Origin: Pirellulales bacterium
GTDB taxonomy: Bacteria; Planctomycetota; Planctomycetia; Pirellulales; Thermoguttaceae
DNA length: 64,000 bases
Reading direction: 5' to 3'
Assembly: GCA_020846145.1 (NCBI GenBank)
Contig: JADLEL010000111.1
Span: forward strand, 1 to 64,000
A program made the position numbers and the translations under genes. How positions within the stretch are numbered: position 1 is the first letter of the stretch; each line of letters starts with the position of its first letter. A model generated the notes under the pieces. The model worked only from the letters and a program-made list of their open reading frames with translations, made no database searches and was not told where the DNA came from. Positions 26,683-36,043 of this stretch are shown here, piece after piece.

Positions 26683-28500
26683 ATGTTTGACGCCACGACT
26701 GCCCTGAAAGAACTCGAAAACGCCGCCGCGGAAAAATTGCTCTCGCCCTCGGCCGTGGAAAACATCCGCGACTGGCTGGCCAAACCGTATTTGGCCGATT
26801 ATGCCCCCCAAGTCGCCGAACATCTGGCTACGGGCAAGTACGCGCAACTCGACGATGCCTTCTGGACCGTGATCCCCTTCGGCACCGGCGGCCGGCGCGG
26901 GCGGATGTACCCCATCGGCTGCAACGCCATCAACGAGCGGACCATCGGCGAAAGCGCCCAGGGTTTGGCCGACTACGTGAAGGAGCAGGTGCGAAATAAG
27001 CCGCTCTCCTGCGCCATCGCCTACGACACCCGCCACCGCTCCCGCGAGTTCGCCGAGTTGTGCACCGAGATCATGGCCGCGGCGGGCTACACCGTGTATT
27101 TTCTCGACGGTTACCGCAGCACGCCGGAACTCTCCTTCGCCGTGCGATTCAAAAAGTGCGATTGCGGCATCATGATTACCGCCAGCCACAATCCGCCCTC
27201 CGATAATGCGGTGAAGGTCTATTGGAACACCGGCGGACAACTCCTGCCGCCGCACGACGCCGATTCCATCGCGCAAATGCAAAGCGTTACGAAGATCGAG
27301 CGCATCCCCTTCGCCCAAGCAATGGCCGCCGGGAAAATCGTTTATTGTCAAGAGGAAGTCGATGCGGCCTTCATTGCGGCGGTGCTCGAGCAAAGCCTGC
27401 CCGGACCGCGGGATATCAAAATCATCTATTCGCCGCTGCACGGGGTCGGCGCATCGGCGGTAATGCCGGTGTTGAAAGCGGCGGGTTTCGCGGACGTGGA
27501 GCTTTTCGCGCCGCACGCCGAACCGAATCCCGATTTCCCCAACGTGCCCAAGCACGTGGCCAATCCGGAAAATCCCGCCGTGTTCGACGCGATTATCGCG
27601 CGCGCGAAAGAAACCGGCGCGGAGTTGATTCTGGCCACCGATCCCGACTGCGACCGGCTGGGCTGCGCCGTGCCGAAATCCTTTACGGACCGAAATGCCT
27701 GGACCACGCTGACCGGCAATCAAGTCGGCGCGCTGTTGACCGATTTTCTGCTCGACGAGAAGAAAAAAGCCGGCACGCTTTCGCCGCGGCATTACCTGGT
27801 GAAAACGATCGTTACCACCGAACTCATGCGCCGCATCGCCGACGATTACGGCGTACTGACGGCGGGCAATCTGCTGGTGGGCTTCAAGTACATCGGCGGC
27901 GAGATGGACGCCCGCGGACCGGAGCTTTTTGTATTGGGCGCGGAAGAATCCTACGGTTTCCTCGTGGGCGATCACGCGCGGGACAAGGACGCCGCGGTGG
28001 CCTCGATGCTCCTTGCCGAGCTTGCCGCCCGCCTGAAGGCCGAAGGCAAAACGCTTGCCGAGAAACTCGACGAGTTGTTCCTCCGCCACGGCTGCCACGG
28101 AGAAAGCCAGATCAACGTGCAGATGCCCGGCGAAAAGGGGATGGAAGACATGCTGGCGCTCATGGCCAAGTTCCGATCCGCGCCGCCGCAGAGCCTCGGC
28201 GGTTTGAAACTCGTGCGGATGCGCGATTATCTGAATTCGGTGATGCGTACATCCGATGGTAAAAAACAGCCGCTCGAAGGCGATCTCGCCTGCCCCTACG
28301 CCGGCGACATGGTCATCCTCGATCTCGAAGGCGGCAATTACGTGGCCGTCCGTCCCTCCGGCACCGAACCGAAAGTCAAATTTTACCTATTCGCCTTCGA
28401 TACGCCGGAAAAATCGGTCGATCTCGAAGCCGTGAAGCAGCTTCAGGCGGAACGGATGAAGAAATTAGGGGAGGATTTGCGGAAGTTTTCGGGAGTGTAA
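26683..28500 (+). CDS. phosphohexomutase (phosphoglucomutase/phosphomannomutase family)
   Basis: Predicted 605-aa cytosolic enzyme interconverting hexose 1- and 6-phosphates. All four active-site regions are intact: the phosphoserine loop TASHNPPSDNA (about 167-178), the metal loop ATDPDCDRLG (about 320), the sugar-specificity loop GAEESYGFLVGD (about 420) and the phosphate-binding RPSGTEPKVKFYL near the C-terminus. The length fits long bacterial PgcA-type enzymes. It supplies sugar phosphates for glycogen or envelope polysaccharide; substrate preference cannot be told. Stands alone between divergent or convergent neighbours. Confidence 0.92.
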   Translation: MFDATTALKELENAAAEKLLSPSAVENIRDWLAKPYLADYAPQVAEHLATGKYAQLDDAFWTVIPFGTGGRRGRMYPIGCNAINERTIGESAQGLADYVKEQVRNKPLSCAIAYDTRHRSREFAELCTEIMAAAGYTVYFLDGYRSTPELSFAVRFKKCDCGIMITASHNPPSDNAVKVYWNTGGQLLPPHDADSIAQMQSVTKIERIPFAQAMAAGKIVYCQEEVDAAFIAAVLEQSLPGPRDIKIIYSPLHGVGASAVMPVLKAAGFADVELFAPHAEPNPDFPNVPKHVANPENPAVFDAIIARAKETGAELILATDPDCDRLGCAVPKSFTDRNAWTTLTGNQVGALLTDFLLDEKKKAGTLSPRHYLVKTIVTTELMRRIADDYGVLTAGNLLVGFKYIGGEMDARGPELFVLGAEESYGFLVGDHARDKDAAVASMLLAELAARLKAEGKTLAEKLDELFLRHGCHGESQINVQMPGEKGMEDMLALMAKFRSAPPQSLGGLKLVRMRDYLNSVMRTSDGKKQPLEGDLACPYAGDMVILDLEGGNYVAVRPSGTEPKVKFYLFAFDTPEKSVDLEAVKQLQAERMKKLGEDLRKFSGV

Positions 28501-28727
28501 ATGTAGTGTTGGACAAGCGAAGCGAAGTCCCTCCATTACAAAGGCAAATAGTTTTCCCTGTCCCGTTTATTTGCCTCCCCAATCCGGTTTGCCGTAGCAA
28601 AAAGAAAAGGCTCATAAGATGTCTTGCACAGAACAACATACCAGGTTACAGGTTCGAATCCTGACGTATATTGAGTTGAGACGGCTTTCGTCTCGAGATC
28701 CTCAACCGAGAGTTGAGTGCCGGATCG
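28501..28727. other. intergenic region between convergent genes; tRNA-like T-arm fragment only
   Basis: About 230 bases. Around 28650-28665 the sequence CAGGTTCGAATCCTG looks like a tRNA T-arm (four paired bases around TTCGAAT), but no acceptor stem, D-arm or anticodon arm can be folded around it. No gene called. Confidence 0.4.
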
Positions 28728-31481
28728 TCAAGTATCATTGCCTGACGATTGGTTCTTTGGTTTTGGAACGGGATAGCGGAGCGGTCTTTTCGACTGGAAG
28801 AGTTCCACCCGCGATTCATGTTGTTTTTTCTTTGGAGGCGGGGCCAGGTGCGCGGCTTCTTTAGCCCATTTGACGGCATTGGCGAAATCGCCGCATTCGG
28901 CGTAAGCGCAAGCGAGGGTCGCGCAACTAGTGTAGCTCCGATTCTTGCTTTTTTCGCAGAGTTTTTTGGCAATTTGCACCGCCAGTTTCCCGTTGCGGTA
29001 TTTTTTGTCTTCGCATGTCGCCAAGAAGACGGCTTTCCCATCGTTGGCGTACCAATCGTCGGGCACGAGCTTGAGATACGCATCGAGTTGTTCCATCGCC
29101 AACTTTACGTTTCCGAGCTTATAAGCGGCCTGGCTCCAGGTTAGATGCGGCATGGCAAAGCCGGGATCAAGCTTAATGGCTTTCTGGAAATCGGCCGAGG
29201 CCGCTTCGAATTGCCCGATTGCCGAGCGCGATTCGCCGCGTTGATAATACAAGAAACCGTTTTTTGGATTTTTTTCGATGAGCTTGTCGAAATAACCGAC
29301 GCGGTCGGCGTTTTCGCCCATGGGCGGCGGGGGCGTCGTCAGCTTGCGCACGCGAATGTTGGAAAAACGCGCGCTACCGGCCATCTCGCCGTTGATGCCG
29401 GAGGTATTGAGTTCCAAATGGCTTCCCAACGTCATTCCGGGAAAGGCGACCGGCGGATGTTCGGTGCTATGCGGATAGAAACAAAAAGCGCCGTCCCAAG
29501 CTTGGATGCGAAAATGGGCCTCGTATTCGAGCTCCTTGAAAACATTATGGTTATTCCCGGGGACGCTGACCCCGGAAAGCCGCCAGCGGGGCGAAAACCA
29601 AAACATGCATCCACCCGTTTGGCCGGAACGCTCCCAGGTGTTTCCGATGCCGATGCCGCACTGATAGCCTCTCGAATAATCCAAGCCGGCGATGTCCAAC
29701 TCCACTTCCAGCGGGCCGGGAAGCGGCACGGTTAGCACCAGGCGGTTCGGTTTCCCGAAGGGCATTTCGTGAGAGATCACCGATTGGGAATCGGCGAATG
29801 TCCATTTGCCCGAGCATCGTTCCCACATCGAAAAATGCTCATCGAAGTTTAGATCGATCCAATCCCCCCGATGGAATTTCTCTTGCCAGTCGAGCGCGGT
29901 TTTTCGCTGGTTGAAATAAGGTTCGGCTAGTGGCTCCTTCGCCGCTTGGACGGCTTTCTCGAGCAGTTCCCGCGCCGATTTAAGCTTTTCCGTTGTGCCG
30001 AGGTCGCCGTCCGCGAAGAGGTCTTCCAATTTGACGACTTCCGCGCGGCCCCCGCCGGTCATCGCATAAACGCGGGCAACCTCGATCGGATCGGTGCAAT
30101 TGATGAATTGGAAAACGTCTTTTTGAAACTTCTCGCCCAGACGATCGAAAATTTTCCGGGCTTCGTCGTACTTTCGCACTCTCGCCGCCAGCGCGCCGTG
30201 GAGCGAGAGGATCCAGTCGGGCGGGCGTCTTTCGAGAGATTCCGCAGAACGGTTCGGCTCTTGCTCCATGCCTTCGAGGATGACTTTCGCCGTTTCGTAA
30301 ACGCCCTCTTCCAGCCAGATTTCTCCGCGATTGCCGAAATCCGCGTCGAGGAAGTGGAGATACAAGATGAATTTGAAGGGCACGTCGGTGTCGTAACGTT
30401 TTGTCGCGGCGCAATCGGCGAGAAACTGCCGGACCTCCGGGTAGCTTCCGCCCCACTTCGGCTGCAAATAGTTCACCACCGCGGGATAGGCCCAATAATA
30501 GTCCATTCGTGCCGCTACGGCCCGGTCGAACCACTCGCGCGCCGAGCGGCCGCCAACTCCCGAGCTACCGGCCACCGCGATCATGGCCTCCGCGACATAG
30601 GGGACTTTCGGATCCAATTCCCAAGCTTTCGTGAAGTGGTCGGCCGCCTTTTCCATGTTCTCCAGGAACTTGCGCCGATTTTCGGGAGTTACGGTGTTGA
30701 TGAAACCTTCCCCGCGATGCTCCCATCCGACGAACGCATATTTATAGCCGAGCAGCATGTGTTTCAGCCAGGGGTGGATTTTTTCCGCCTTTTCGGCGGC
30801 CTCGAAGATGGCGGGCTGCACTGCCATGCCCACGGGAGATTTCTTCACCCCGCCGGGAAAAATGAGCTCCGAAACGGCGTCCCAGACGAATTTCTGCTCC
30901 TGCGGATTGTCAGCGGTCTCCTCGGCAACTTGGAGAAACGCTGGCACGATGGCTTGCATGGCGGCCTGGGCTTCATTTTTCAGGGCGCGGTTCGACGCCG
31001 CTTGCAAATACCAATTCGCGCACGCCATGAATCGAATGCTCGCCGGATACCGGTTCGCCTCCATCGCTTGGCAGGCCGACGTCATCAAGGGAACGCTTTC
31101 CTTGGTTTTTCCCATGCGGGCCTTCGCCAAACCGACGATCGCAACGAAGAAAGGATCTTTCGCGCCCCGCGCAGACAGTTGATCGCCACGCTTTCCCAAT
31201 TCCTCCCACGAAGGCGCTTGAGGCATGTAATATGCTTTTTTAAAGTAGCCGTCGAGGAATTGCGCCGTTTCGGCTTGAATGGCTTGTGGATCCTGGGAAA
31301 GCTTTTTGTATGCGGCAATGTCTTGTTGATGCCGCGCGTAAAGCTCCGCTCTCCAAGATGCCTCCGTGGGGGCGTTTTTTCCGGCGGGAATCGGCTTGCC
31401 CGCACGAACGTCGGAGACACTGAAAACCGTGTTTACCAAGATACAGAAACCAACCACCGCCAGTTGTATTCGCTGCCGCAT
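28728..31481 (-). CDS. large secreted TPR protein with a beta-sandwich-like middle domain
   Basis: Predicted 917-aa exported protein. Signal peptide MRQRIQLAVVGFCILVNTVF, then helical TPR-like repeats to about residue 560, a beta-rich domain (about 570-720; WERCSGKWTFADSQS, LEVELDIAGLDYSRGYQCGI, FSNIRVRKL) resembling the DUF1080/concanavalin-like fold, and C-terminal canonical TPRs (YYQRGESRSAIGQFEAASAD). The start at 31481 has AAGGAG 7 bases upstream, better than the longer frame at 31538. No catalytic residues seen. Probably an extracytoplasmic or surface-binding scaffold; ligand unknown. Confidence 0.72.
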   Translation of the reverse strand: MRQRIQLAVVGFCILVNTVFSVSDVRAGKPIPAGKNAPTEASWRAELYARHQQDIAAYKKLSQDPQAIQAETAQFLDGYFKKAYYMPQAPSWEELGKRGDQLSARGAKDPFFVAIVGLAKARMGKTKESVPLMTSACQAMEANRYPASIRFMACANWYLQAASNRALKNEAQAAMQAIVPAFLQVAEETADNPQEQKFVWDAVSELIFPGGVKKSPVGMAVQPAIFEAAEKAEKIHPWLKHMLLGYKYAFVGWEHRGEGFINTVTPENRRKFLENMEKAADHFTKAWELDPKVPYVAEAMIAVAGSSGVGGRSAREWFDRAVAARMDYYWAYPAVVNYLQPKWGGSYPEVRQFLADCAATKRYDTDVPFKFILYLHFLDADFGNRGEIWLEEGVYETAKVILEGMEQEPNRSAESLERRPPDWILSLHGALAARVRKYDEARKIFDRLGEKFQKDVFQFINCTDPIEVARVYAMTGGGRAEVVKLEDLFADGDLGTTEKLKSARELLEKAVQAAKEPLAEPYFNQRKTALDWQEKFHRGDWIDLNFDEHFSMWERCSGKWTFADSQSVISHEMPFGKPNRLVLTVPLPGPLEVELDIAGLDYSRGYQCGIGIGNTWERSGQTGGCMFWFSPRWRLSGVSVPGNNHNVFKELEYEAHFRIQAWDGAFCFYPHSTEHPPVAFPGMTLGSHLELNTSGINGEMAGSARFSNIRVRKLTTPPPPMGENADRVGYFDKLIEKNPKNGFLYYQRGESRSAIGQFEAASADFQKAIKLDPGFAMPHLTWSQAAYKLGNVKLAMEQLDAYLKLVPDDWYANDGKAVFLATCEDKKYRNGKLAVQIAKKLCEKSKNRSYTSCATLACAYAECGDFANAVKWAKEAAHLAPPPKKKQHESRVELFQSKRPLRYPVPKPKNQSSGNDT

Positions 31482-31854
31482 GACTTGCTCCTTATTGAAT
31501 GAGGTGTTGAATAGGCGGCCAAAGATCTTCCGCATCATACCTGATGCAGTTGCCGAGCTGCCTCGATCTGATTACAAAGAGTACTGCTCCGCTCGACCTT
31601 TGGCGGACATCATTGTAATCCAGATCATGGAATCCGCAATAGGGGTTCTACCCGCCTAGGGCGCAGCCCTGGGAACGGTGCGGTTTTGAAAATCTTTTCG
31701 GCCCATGGGCCAACCGTTCACCGGGAATCGAGGCGAAATGCCGGCCCGTTGGGCCGAAGCGGTTCAGTAGCTTTCCATTCCCAGGACGTTGTCCTGGGCT
31801 GGGAGAACGCTTGCCCCTTCGGAGCAAAGTGAGAATTGAATCCGTTTCCTATTG
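31482..31854. repeat. intergenic region with a composite inverted-repeat element
   Basis: From about 31655 to 31830: GGGCGCAGCCCTGG and CCAGGACGTTGTCCTGGGCTGG, with an inner GGCCCATGGGCC / GGCCCGTTGGGCC pair. The ACGTTGTCCTGGGCTGGGAGAACG end matches the 7257-7454 element. The rest is unique AT-rich DNA holding the upstream region of the TPR gene. Confidence 0.7.
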
Positions 31855-34335
31855 CTACCGTCCTGGCAGCCGCGCCGTTCTCGTGATCTGCGGCCGGTCG
31901 CCGATGGCGACGCCGATCCAGCCGTCGTCGATGGCGAATTGGCCGACGGTCAGGTCCTTCAGATTGGCGTCGTTGAGAAACCGATCGGGCATGAGCGTTA
32001 CCCGCTGGCCGCTGGGGAACGCCTTCGAGAAGACGCCGCGGAGCGCGATCTGCGAACCCATGCTCATCGGTCCGCCAATCAGATGAATCGCTCCGTCGCG
32101 GGCGAGTTCCGCCAAGCGGCCGTTGATCTCCGGCTTGAAAAATACCTTGACTTGGAAATTCCGCCACTGCCGCGGCTCCTTGCTCAACTCGGCCACCGCG
32201 AGCAAGAGGATCACTTGTCCCTCGCGGCATTGCACGGCAATCGCGTTTTTATCGGCGAACGTGATTTTCACGTCTTCGTGTTCGGGATTGATCCGCCAGA
32301 AGCCGGGGCGCTGAAAGCGCTGAGAGAACCTCTCGGTAAGTTCCTTGAGGGTGAACGTCTTGCCTTCGAGCTGCAGCCGCCCGAGGGCGTTGTTGAGCAT
32401 CGATTCGTGAATTTGGAAGCTCGCCAGGCATTCGGCGGGAGCCTGCAGCCGGGGCGTATGGCTGCCCAATTGATCGGCGCCCGCCACGCGGAGCCGCATC
32501 GTCAGCCGCTCGGCGGTGGTTTGCGCGTCGAGGATCGTCGGCTCCAAGGACAAATCGACCAGCGGCCCGAAGAGATTCTCGTTCAGTTTATCCACCATTT
32601 TCGAAAACTGCTCGAGCACTTCGTTATCGAGGCGTTCCCTGGCCCGGTCGGCCACTTTGCGGCGGGCTTCGCCGTTGGCCGAATCGCGGTACAGGTCGTG
32701 CTGGGTCTGCGCGACGCGGCGGGCGATGCCGCCGAAAATCGGGATGCCCTCGAAATCGGTGGTTACGTCGCGGAGCCGCGATTGATGCCGCACGTCAACC
32801 TCCGCCGGCAACAAGCGGAAGAAGCCCTTTTTGTTGATTTCCACCTGCTTTTGCGCGGCATACACCGATTCGCTGTCGTTGTAGAACGTCGCCGGACCGC
32901 TTGTCGAAGAGGTCGTCGCGGCCACTTCGCCCGTCACTTCCAACGCCATCCGCGCGCGGTCGGGATCGGGAATCAAGCGAATCGCCAAATCCGACGAAGT
33001 CAGGCTGCGGCCATGCACCGGCACGCCCAGCACCCGGTCGTGAACGGGCGCGTACTCCGTGTTCGACGCGGGAATCAGCCGGTTGAGCAGCTTCTCGCTG
33101 ATGGCGACCCGCAAATTCGCGTTGCGATAATAGGCGTCCACGCGGCGGGCCAACTCGCGGTGCGCCGCGTCGGGCGAAACGTTCAGGCTTTGCAGTTCCC
33201 GGGCCAATTGCCGGGCATCGCTCATCGATCCCCTCCGTTCGTAACGCTCGATGGTCCGCAGGACGTCGGCGGCGCTCACCGGCTCGGCCGCCCATTGCCG
33301 CAATTCCTCGCGCAAGGCGGCAACCTGCGGCCGGTTGATGAATTGCCGCTGCCGATCGGACATCGGCGTCTCCTCGAGCCGTTCGAGCGCCCACTGCGCG
33401 ATTTGCCGCCGCTTTTCCGCTTCGCGGTCGGACTGCCGCACGGCGCTCTGCTTGAGCGCGTCCAGCAGCAAATACTCGCGCCAATGCCGTCCTTCCGGAG
33501 TGCCCGGAAGGGCCGATTCGACGTTCGCCAGGCAGAGCGATAGCCTTCTAGAATCGTTGGCTGCGCTTTCGAGATTATCCAATCGCTCCGAACCGAGTTC
33601 GGCCACCGCGCGCCAGATATCCAACCGCCGTTCGAGGGCGTAACCCGCCTTGCGGAGTTTGCGAACCGCATTCCATCCTTCAACCTTCTGCGCGGGAAGA
33701 GCCGCTTTTTGGGCCGCGGCCGACATCTGCTCCGCCAAGGCGGACGTTTGTTGCGACAATGCCGCCAACCGCGCGGTTATTTCAACGGCTTCCCGCGAAT
33801 CGCGGGCCAGCGCGGGGCCTAACCGCTCGACTTGCGCCCGAGTCGCTTCGGTCCAAGCCGCGGTTGCCGGGATTTTCGATAACTCCGCCAACGAATCCAA
33901 CAAAGCCGTCGGTTGATGCCAATTCCGTTTCGCCGAATCGATGGGCGTTTCGCCGGGAACGATTGTCGGCGAACCGCCGAGGTCTGTCGGTTCGTTGGAT
34001 TGCATGAGGTCTTTGAGATTCGGTTTGGCCGATTCCGGCAATTGTTGGAGCGATGCCTCGGGCAAATTCGCGATGCGATACGAATTCCCGGACGGGGATG
34101 GCGAATTGGTCCGCAATTGACCGGAGGATTGCTCGGAAGAAGGTTGGGCTGTTTTTTCGCTCGCCGATTCGGTTCGAGCCGGGAATAGCGCGGGCATCGC
34201 CTCTTCGACTACCGAAGAGGATTCGCTCAAATCGGATAAGGCAATTGCCTCTTGGTTCCTCGCCAAAGACGAGAGAAAAAGACCGAGAAATAACATTAAA
34301 AAAGACAAGGACAAGAAACGTAACCGCATAATCAT
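31855..34335 (-). CDS. large secreted planctomycete protein of unknown function
   Basis: Predicted 826-aa exported protein. The N-terminus MIMRLRFLSLSFLMLFLGLF is a signal sequence, followed by a low-complexity Ser/Pro/Glu linker to about residue 120, a helical region with many Arg and Leu, and a long beta-rich C-terminal half (about 410-826) with segments such as DLAIRLIPDPDRARMALEV, AERLTMRLRVAGADQLG and FKPEINGRLAELARDGAIHL. No catalytic motif is recognised; the second half could be a lipid-binding or barrel-like fold, which is a guess. The start at 34335 has GGAG 7 bases upstream. The gene is alone and ends in a repeat-rich gap. Confidence 0.7.
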   Translation of the reverse strand: MIMRLRFLSLSFLMLFLGLFLSSLARNQEAIALSDLSESSSVVEEAMPALFPARTESASEKTAQPSSEQSSGQLRTNSPSPSGNSYRIANLPEASLQQLPESAKPNLKDLMQSNEPTDLGGSPTIVPGETPIDSAKRNWHQPTALLDSLAELSKIPATAAWTEATRAQVERLGPALARDSREAVEITARLAALSQQTSALAEQMSAAAQKAALPAQKVEGWNAVRKLRKAGYALERRLDIWRAVAELGSERLDNLESAANDSRRLSLCLANVESALPGTPEGRHWREYLLLDALKQSAVRQSDREAEKRRQIAQWALERLEETPMSDRQRQFINRPQVAALREELRQWAAEPVSAADVLRTIERYERRGSMSDARQLARELQSLNVSPDAAHRELARRVDAYYRNANLRVAISEKLLNRLIPASNTEYAPVHDRVLGVPVHGRSLTSSDLAIRLIPDPDRARMALEVTGEVAATTSSTSGPATFYNDSESVYAAQKQVEINKKGFFRLLPAEVDVRHQSRLRDVTTDFEGIPIFGGIARRVAQTQHDLYRDSANGEARRKVADRARERLDNEVLEQFSKMVDKLNENLFGPLVDLSLEPTILDAQTTAERLTMRLRVAGADQLGSHTPRLQAPAECLASFQIHESMLNNALGRLQLEGKTFTLKELTERFSQRFQRPGFWRINPEHEDVKITFADKNAIAVQCREGQVILLLAVAELSKEPRQWRNFQVKVFFKPEINGRLAELARDGAIHLIGGPMSMGSQIALRGVFSKAFPSGQRVTLMPDRFLNDANLKDLTVGQFAIDDGWIGVAIGDRPQITRTARLPGR

Positions 34336-34522
34336 TAGCTTGCTCCATATCATTAGCGCCCGATCAACGAGATAATCCGGTATTCATTAAGATCGGATAG
34401 GAGTAAGAATGGAATCCATTCAGAGCTAATGGATTATGCACCAAATGAACAACATAGATAATTTATGAACAATAGATAAAAAAACTCGCAAAATGAAAAG
34501 GGAACAATATCACGCAGATCGT
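34336..34522. other. AT-rich intergenic region
   Basis: AT-rich leader of the 826-aa gene running into the 3' end of the cupin gene; no repeat family, gene or hairpin found. Confidence 0.5.
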
Positions 34523-34894
34523 TCATCTTTTCGCGGTTTCCATGATGGTATCTTCATGTTCATAGCCGGGCGCGCAACAGCATAAGAATTTGAGGGGATC
34601 GTTGCCGGTATTGGTAATCTGATGCATCGCTCCCGGAGGGATGGCAATCGCATCGCCGGGGCCGACGGAGCACGTTTCATCGCCGATTTGCATCAGTCCG
34701 TGCCCCTCCAAAATATAGTAAATCTCTTCGGTATTCCGGTGTCGATGCGGAGCGGTGCCGCCCAATGGGGGAAGGCGCGCTTCGGCCAAGGTCTGATTGC
34801 GGATGCAGGAATTTCGATGCGCCAACAGCTCGCGGATTTCCGAACCGTCTTTCGTGATGAAAGCAGGAACGCCGTTGATATTCCGGATATGCAT
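34523..34894 (-). CDS. small cupin-domain protein
   Basis: Predicted 123-aa single-domain cupin. The first metal motif is visible as APHRHRNTEEIYYILEG (His-x-His ... Glu) and the second as PPGAMHQITNTGNDPLKFL (His). One beta-barrel fills the whole protein, as in small mannose-6-phosphate isomerase-type or quercetinase-like cupins. Substrate cannot be told. No Shine-Dalgarno sequence is visible before the ATG. It is a lone gene between repeat-filled gaps. Confidence 0.85.
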   Translation of the reverse strand: MHIRNINGVPAFITKDGSEIRELLAHRNSCIRNQTLAEARLPPLGGTAPHRHRNTEEIYYILEGHGLMQIGDETCSVGPGDAIAIPPGAMHQITNTGNDPLKFLCCCAPGYEHEDTIMETAKR

Positions 34895-35146
34895 GAAGGA
34901 TGTGGTTGAGAAAGCAAATTATTTTTGATGGTTTAGCCAAATTATTCGCGAAAGCGATTTGTAGAAGCGGCATCTTGCCGCTTTTGCCAAAAATGCGGCA
35001 GGATGCCGCATCTACGATGTTTATGAATAATCCCGTTTAGCTCCCGCTTCCACGCCGGAGAAGGTCTTTGGCCTTGGGTCTTTGGCCTTGGGTCTTTGAA
35101 CCTACGTTTGGATAGAATTGTTCCTTCATCCTTCATACTTTATCCT
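34895..35146. repeat. 91-bp MITE-like element copy A (34941-35031) and simple repeats
   Basis: The element is ATTATTC...GAATAAT with internal hairpins GCGGCA-TCTT-GCCGC and GCGGCAGGATGCCGC; it is the reverse complement of the copies at 44865, 55223 and 57262. After it come GGGTCTTTGGCCTT direct repeats and CTTCATCC simple repeats. ORFs here (IIHKHRRCGI... peptides) are translations of the element. Confidence 0.85.
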
Positions 35147-35797
35147 TCATCCTTCATCCTTTCTCATCACCCCCACTACCGCCGGGGGATACGCCCGCAC
35201 GTCCCATTCGTCGGGCTGCGGAAGAAGCAAAAAATCGAAACGCTTGTCGGCCTCGACGACAAACACGCTTTTGGGCGGGGCGACGGCAATCATCCCGCCC
35301 AAGAGTTCCAGCATTTCCGCAATCCGCTCCACGTAAAAATCGTAGGGCGGTGAGCAAAATACGACCCAAGGATTAGGGCCAAGTTCGGGCCGACGGCGAA
35401 ACCAGATAAAGGTATTGCCGGGCACGACTTCGGTCGCGCTGCCCACCTCCAAGGCGGCGATATTCTGCTCGATAATCGCCGCCGTGGGATAATGTTGTTC
35501 GATGAAGGTTGCGCGCCGGGCGCCGCGACTCAGGGCTTCCAATCCCAAAGCGCCCGTGCCGGCGAAGAGGTCGATGGCGTGGGCGCCCTTGATATCGGTG
35601 CCGACGAGGTTGAAAACCGCCTCGCGAAGCCGGTCTTTCATCGGCCGCGTGCGAAGATCGCCGCCATACATCACTTTTCGGCCGCGAAACTTGCCGCCGA
35701 TGATCCGCAGGCCGGCGACTTCCGTACTACTATCGTTTGGGGTGCGTCGCGCTTGCGGGGACCGGCGCCGTTTATTTTGCGGATCGCGTTGTTTCAC
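35147..35797 (-). CDS. rsmD: 16S rRNA guanine-N2 methyltransferase RsmD-like
   Basis: Predicted 216-aa Rossmann-fold methyltransferase modifying G966 of 16S rRNA. The RsmD-type N-terminal GLRIIGGKFRGRKV and RPMKDRLREAVFNLVG precede motif I DLFAGTGALGLEALSRGA. The catalytic (D/N)PPY motif reads CSPPYDFY here, so Asp is replaced by Ser. The GTG at 35797 has AAGGAG 6 bases upstream and is preferred over the ATG at 35824, which is within the leader. The C-terminus MRKDEG and its stop come from a CTTCATCC-type repeat. Confidence 0.88.
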   Translation of the reverse strand: MKQRDPQNKRRRSPQARRTPNDSSTEVAGLRIIGGKFRGRKVMYGGDLRTRPMKDRLREAVFNLVGTDIKGAHAIDLFAGTGALGLEALSRGARRATFIEQHYPTAAIIEQNIAALEVGSATEVVPGNTFIWFRRRPELGPNPWVVFCSPPYDFYVERIAEMLELLGGMIAVAPPKSVFVVEADKRFDFLLLPQPDEWDVRAYPPAVVGVMRKDEG

Positions 35798-36043
35798 CGA
35801 AAACTCCTTGCATCGCCCGTTCAATATGGTAACGTATGATTTGGGGATAGGGGATGGGGGAGAGTGGAGAGGGGGAGAGTGGAGAGGGGATAGGGCGGGC
35901 AGGAGCTTTTACTCGGTTTTACCGACATGCACGCCAGTAACCGTTGATTCCCTCTATCCTGTCCCCTGTATCCTGTCCCCTGTATCCTGTCCCCTGTATC
36001 CTGTCCCCTGTATCCTGTCCCCTCCCATATTCGAAGATTAACC
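35798..36043. repeat. simple GGGGATAGGGG and CCTGTATCCTGTCCC spacer
   Basis: Divergent spacer between rsmD and the cyclophilin gene: GGGGAGAGTGGAGAG units at about 35848-35895 and tandem GTATCCTGTCCCCT units at about 35955-36025. Any promoters must lie within or around these tracts. Confidence 0.8.

Noticed and set aside
28640-28680. tRNA gene suggested by GGTTCGAATCC
   Set aside because: Only a T-arm-like fragment; no acceptor stem, D-arm or anticodon arm could be found around it.
34942-35136. Small ORFs with the IIHKHRRCGILPHF peptide (also at 44719-44994 and 55151-55366)
   Set aside because: The peptide is the translation of the dispersed 91-bp element.
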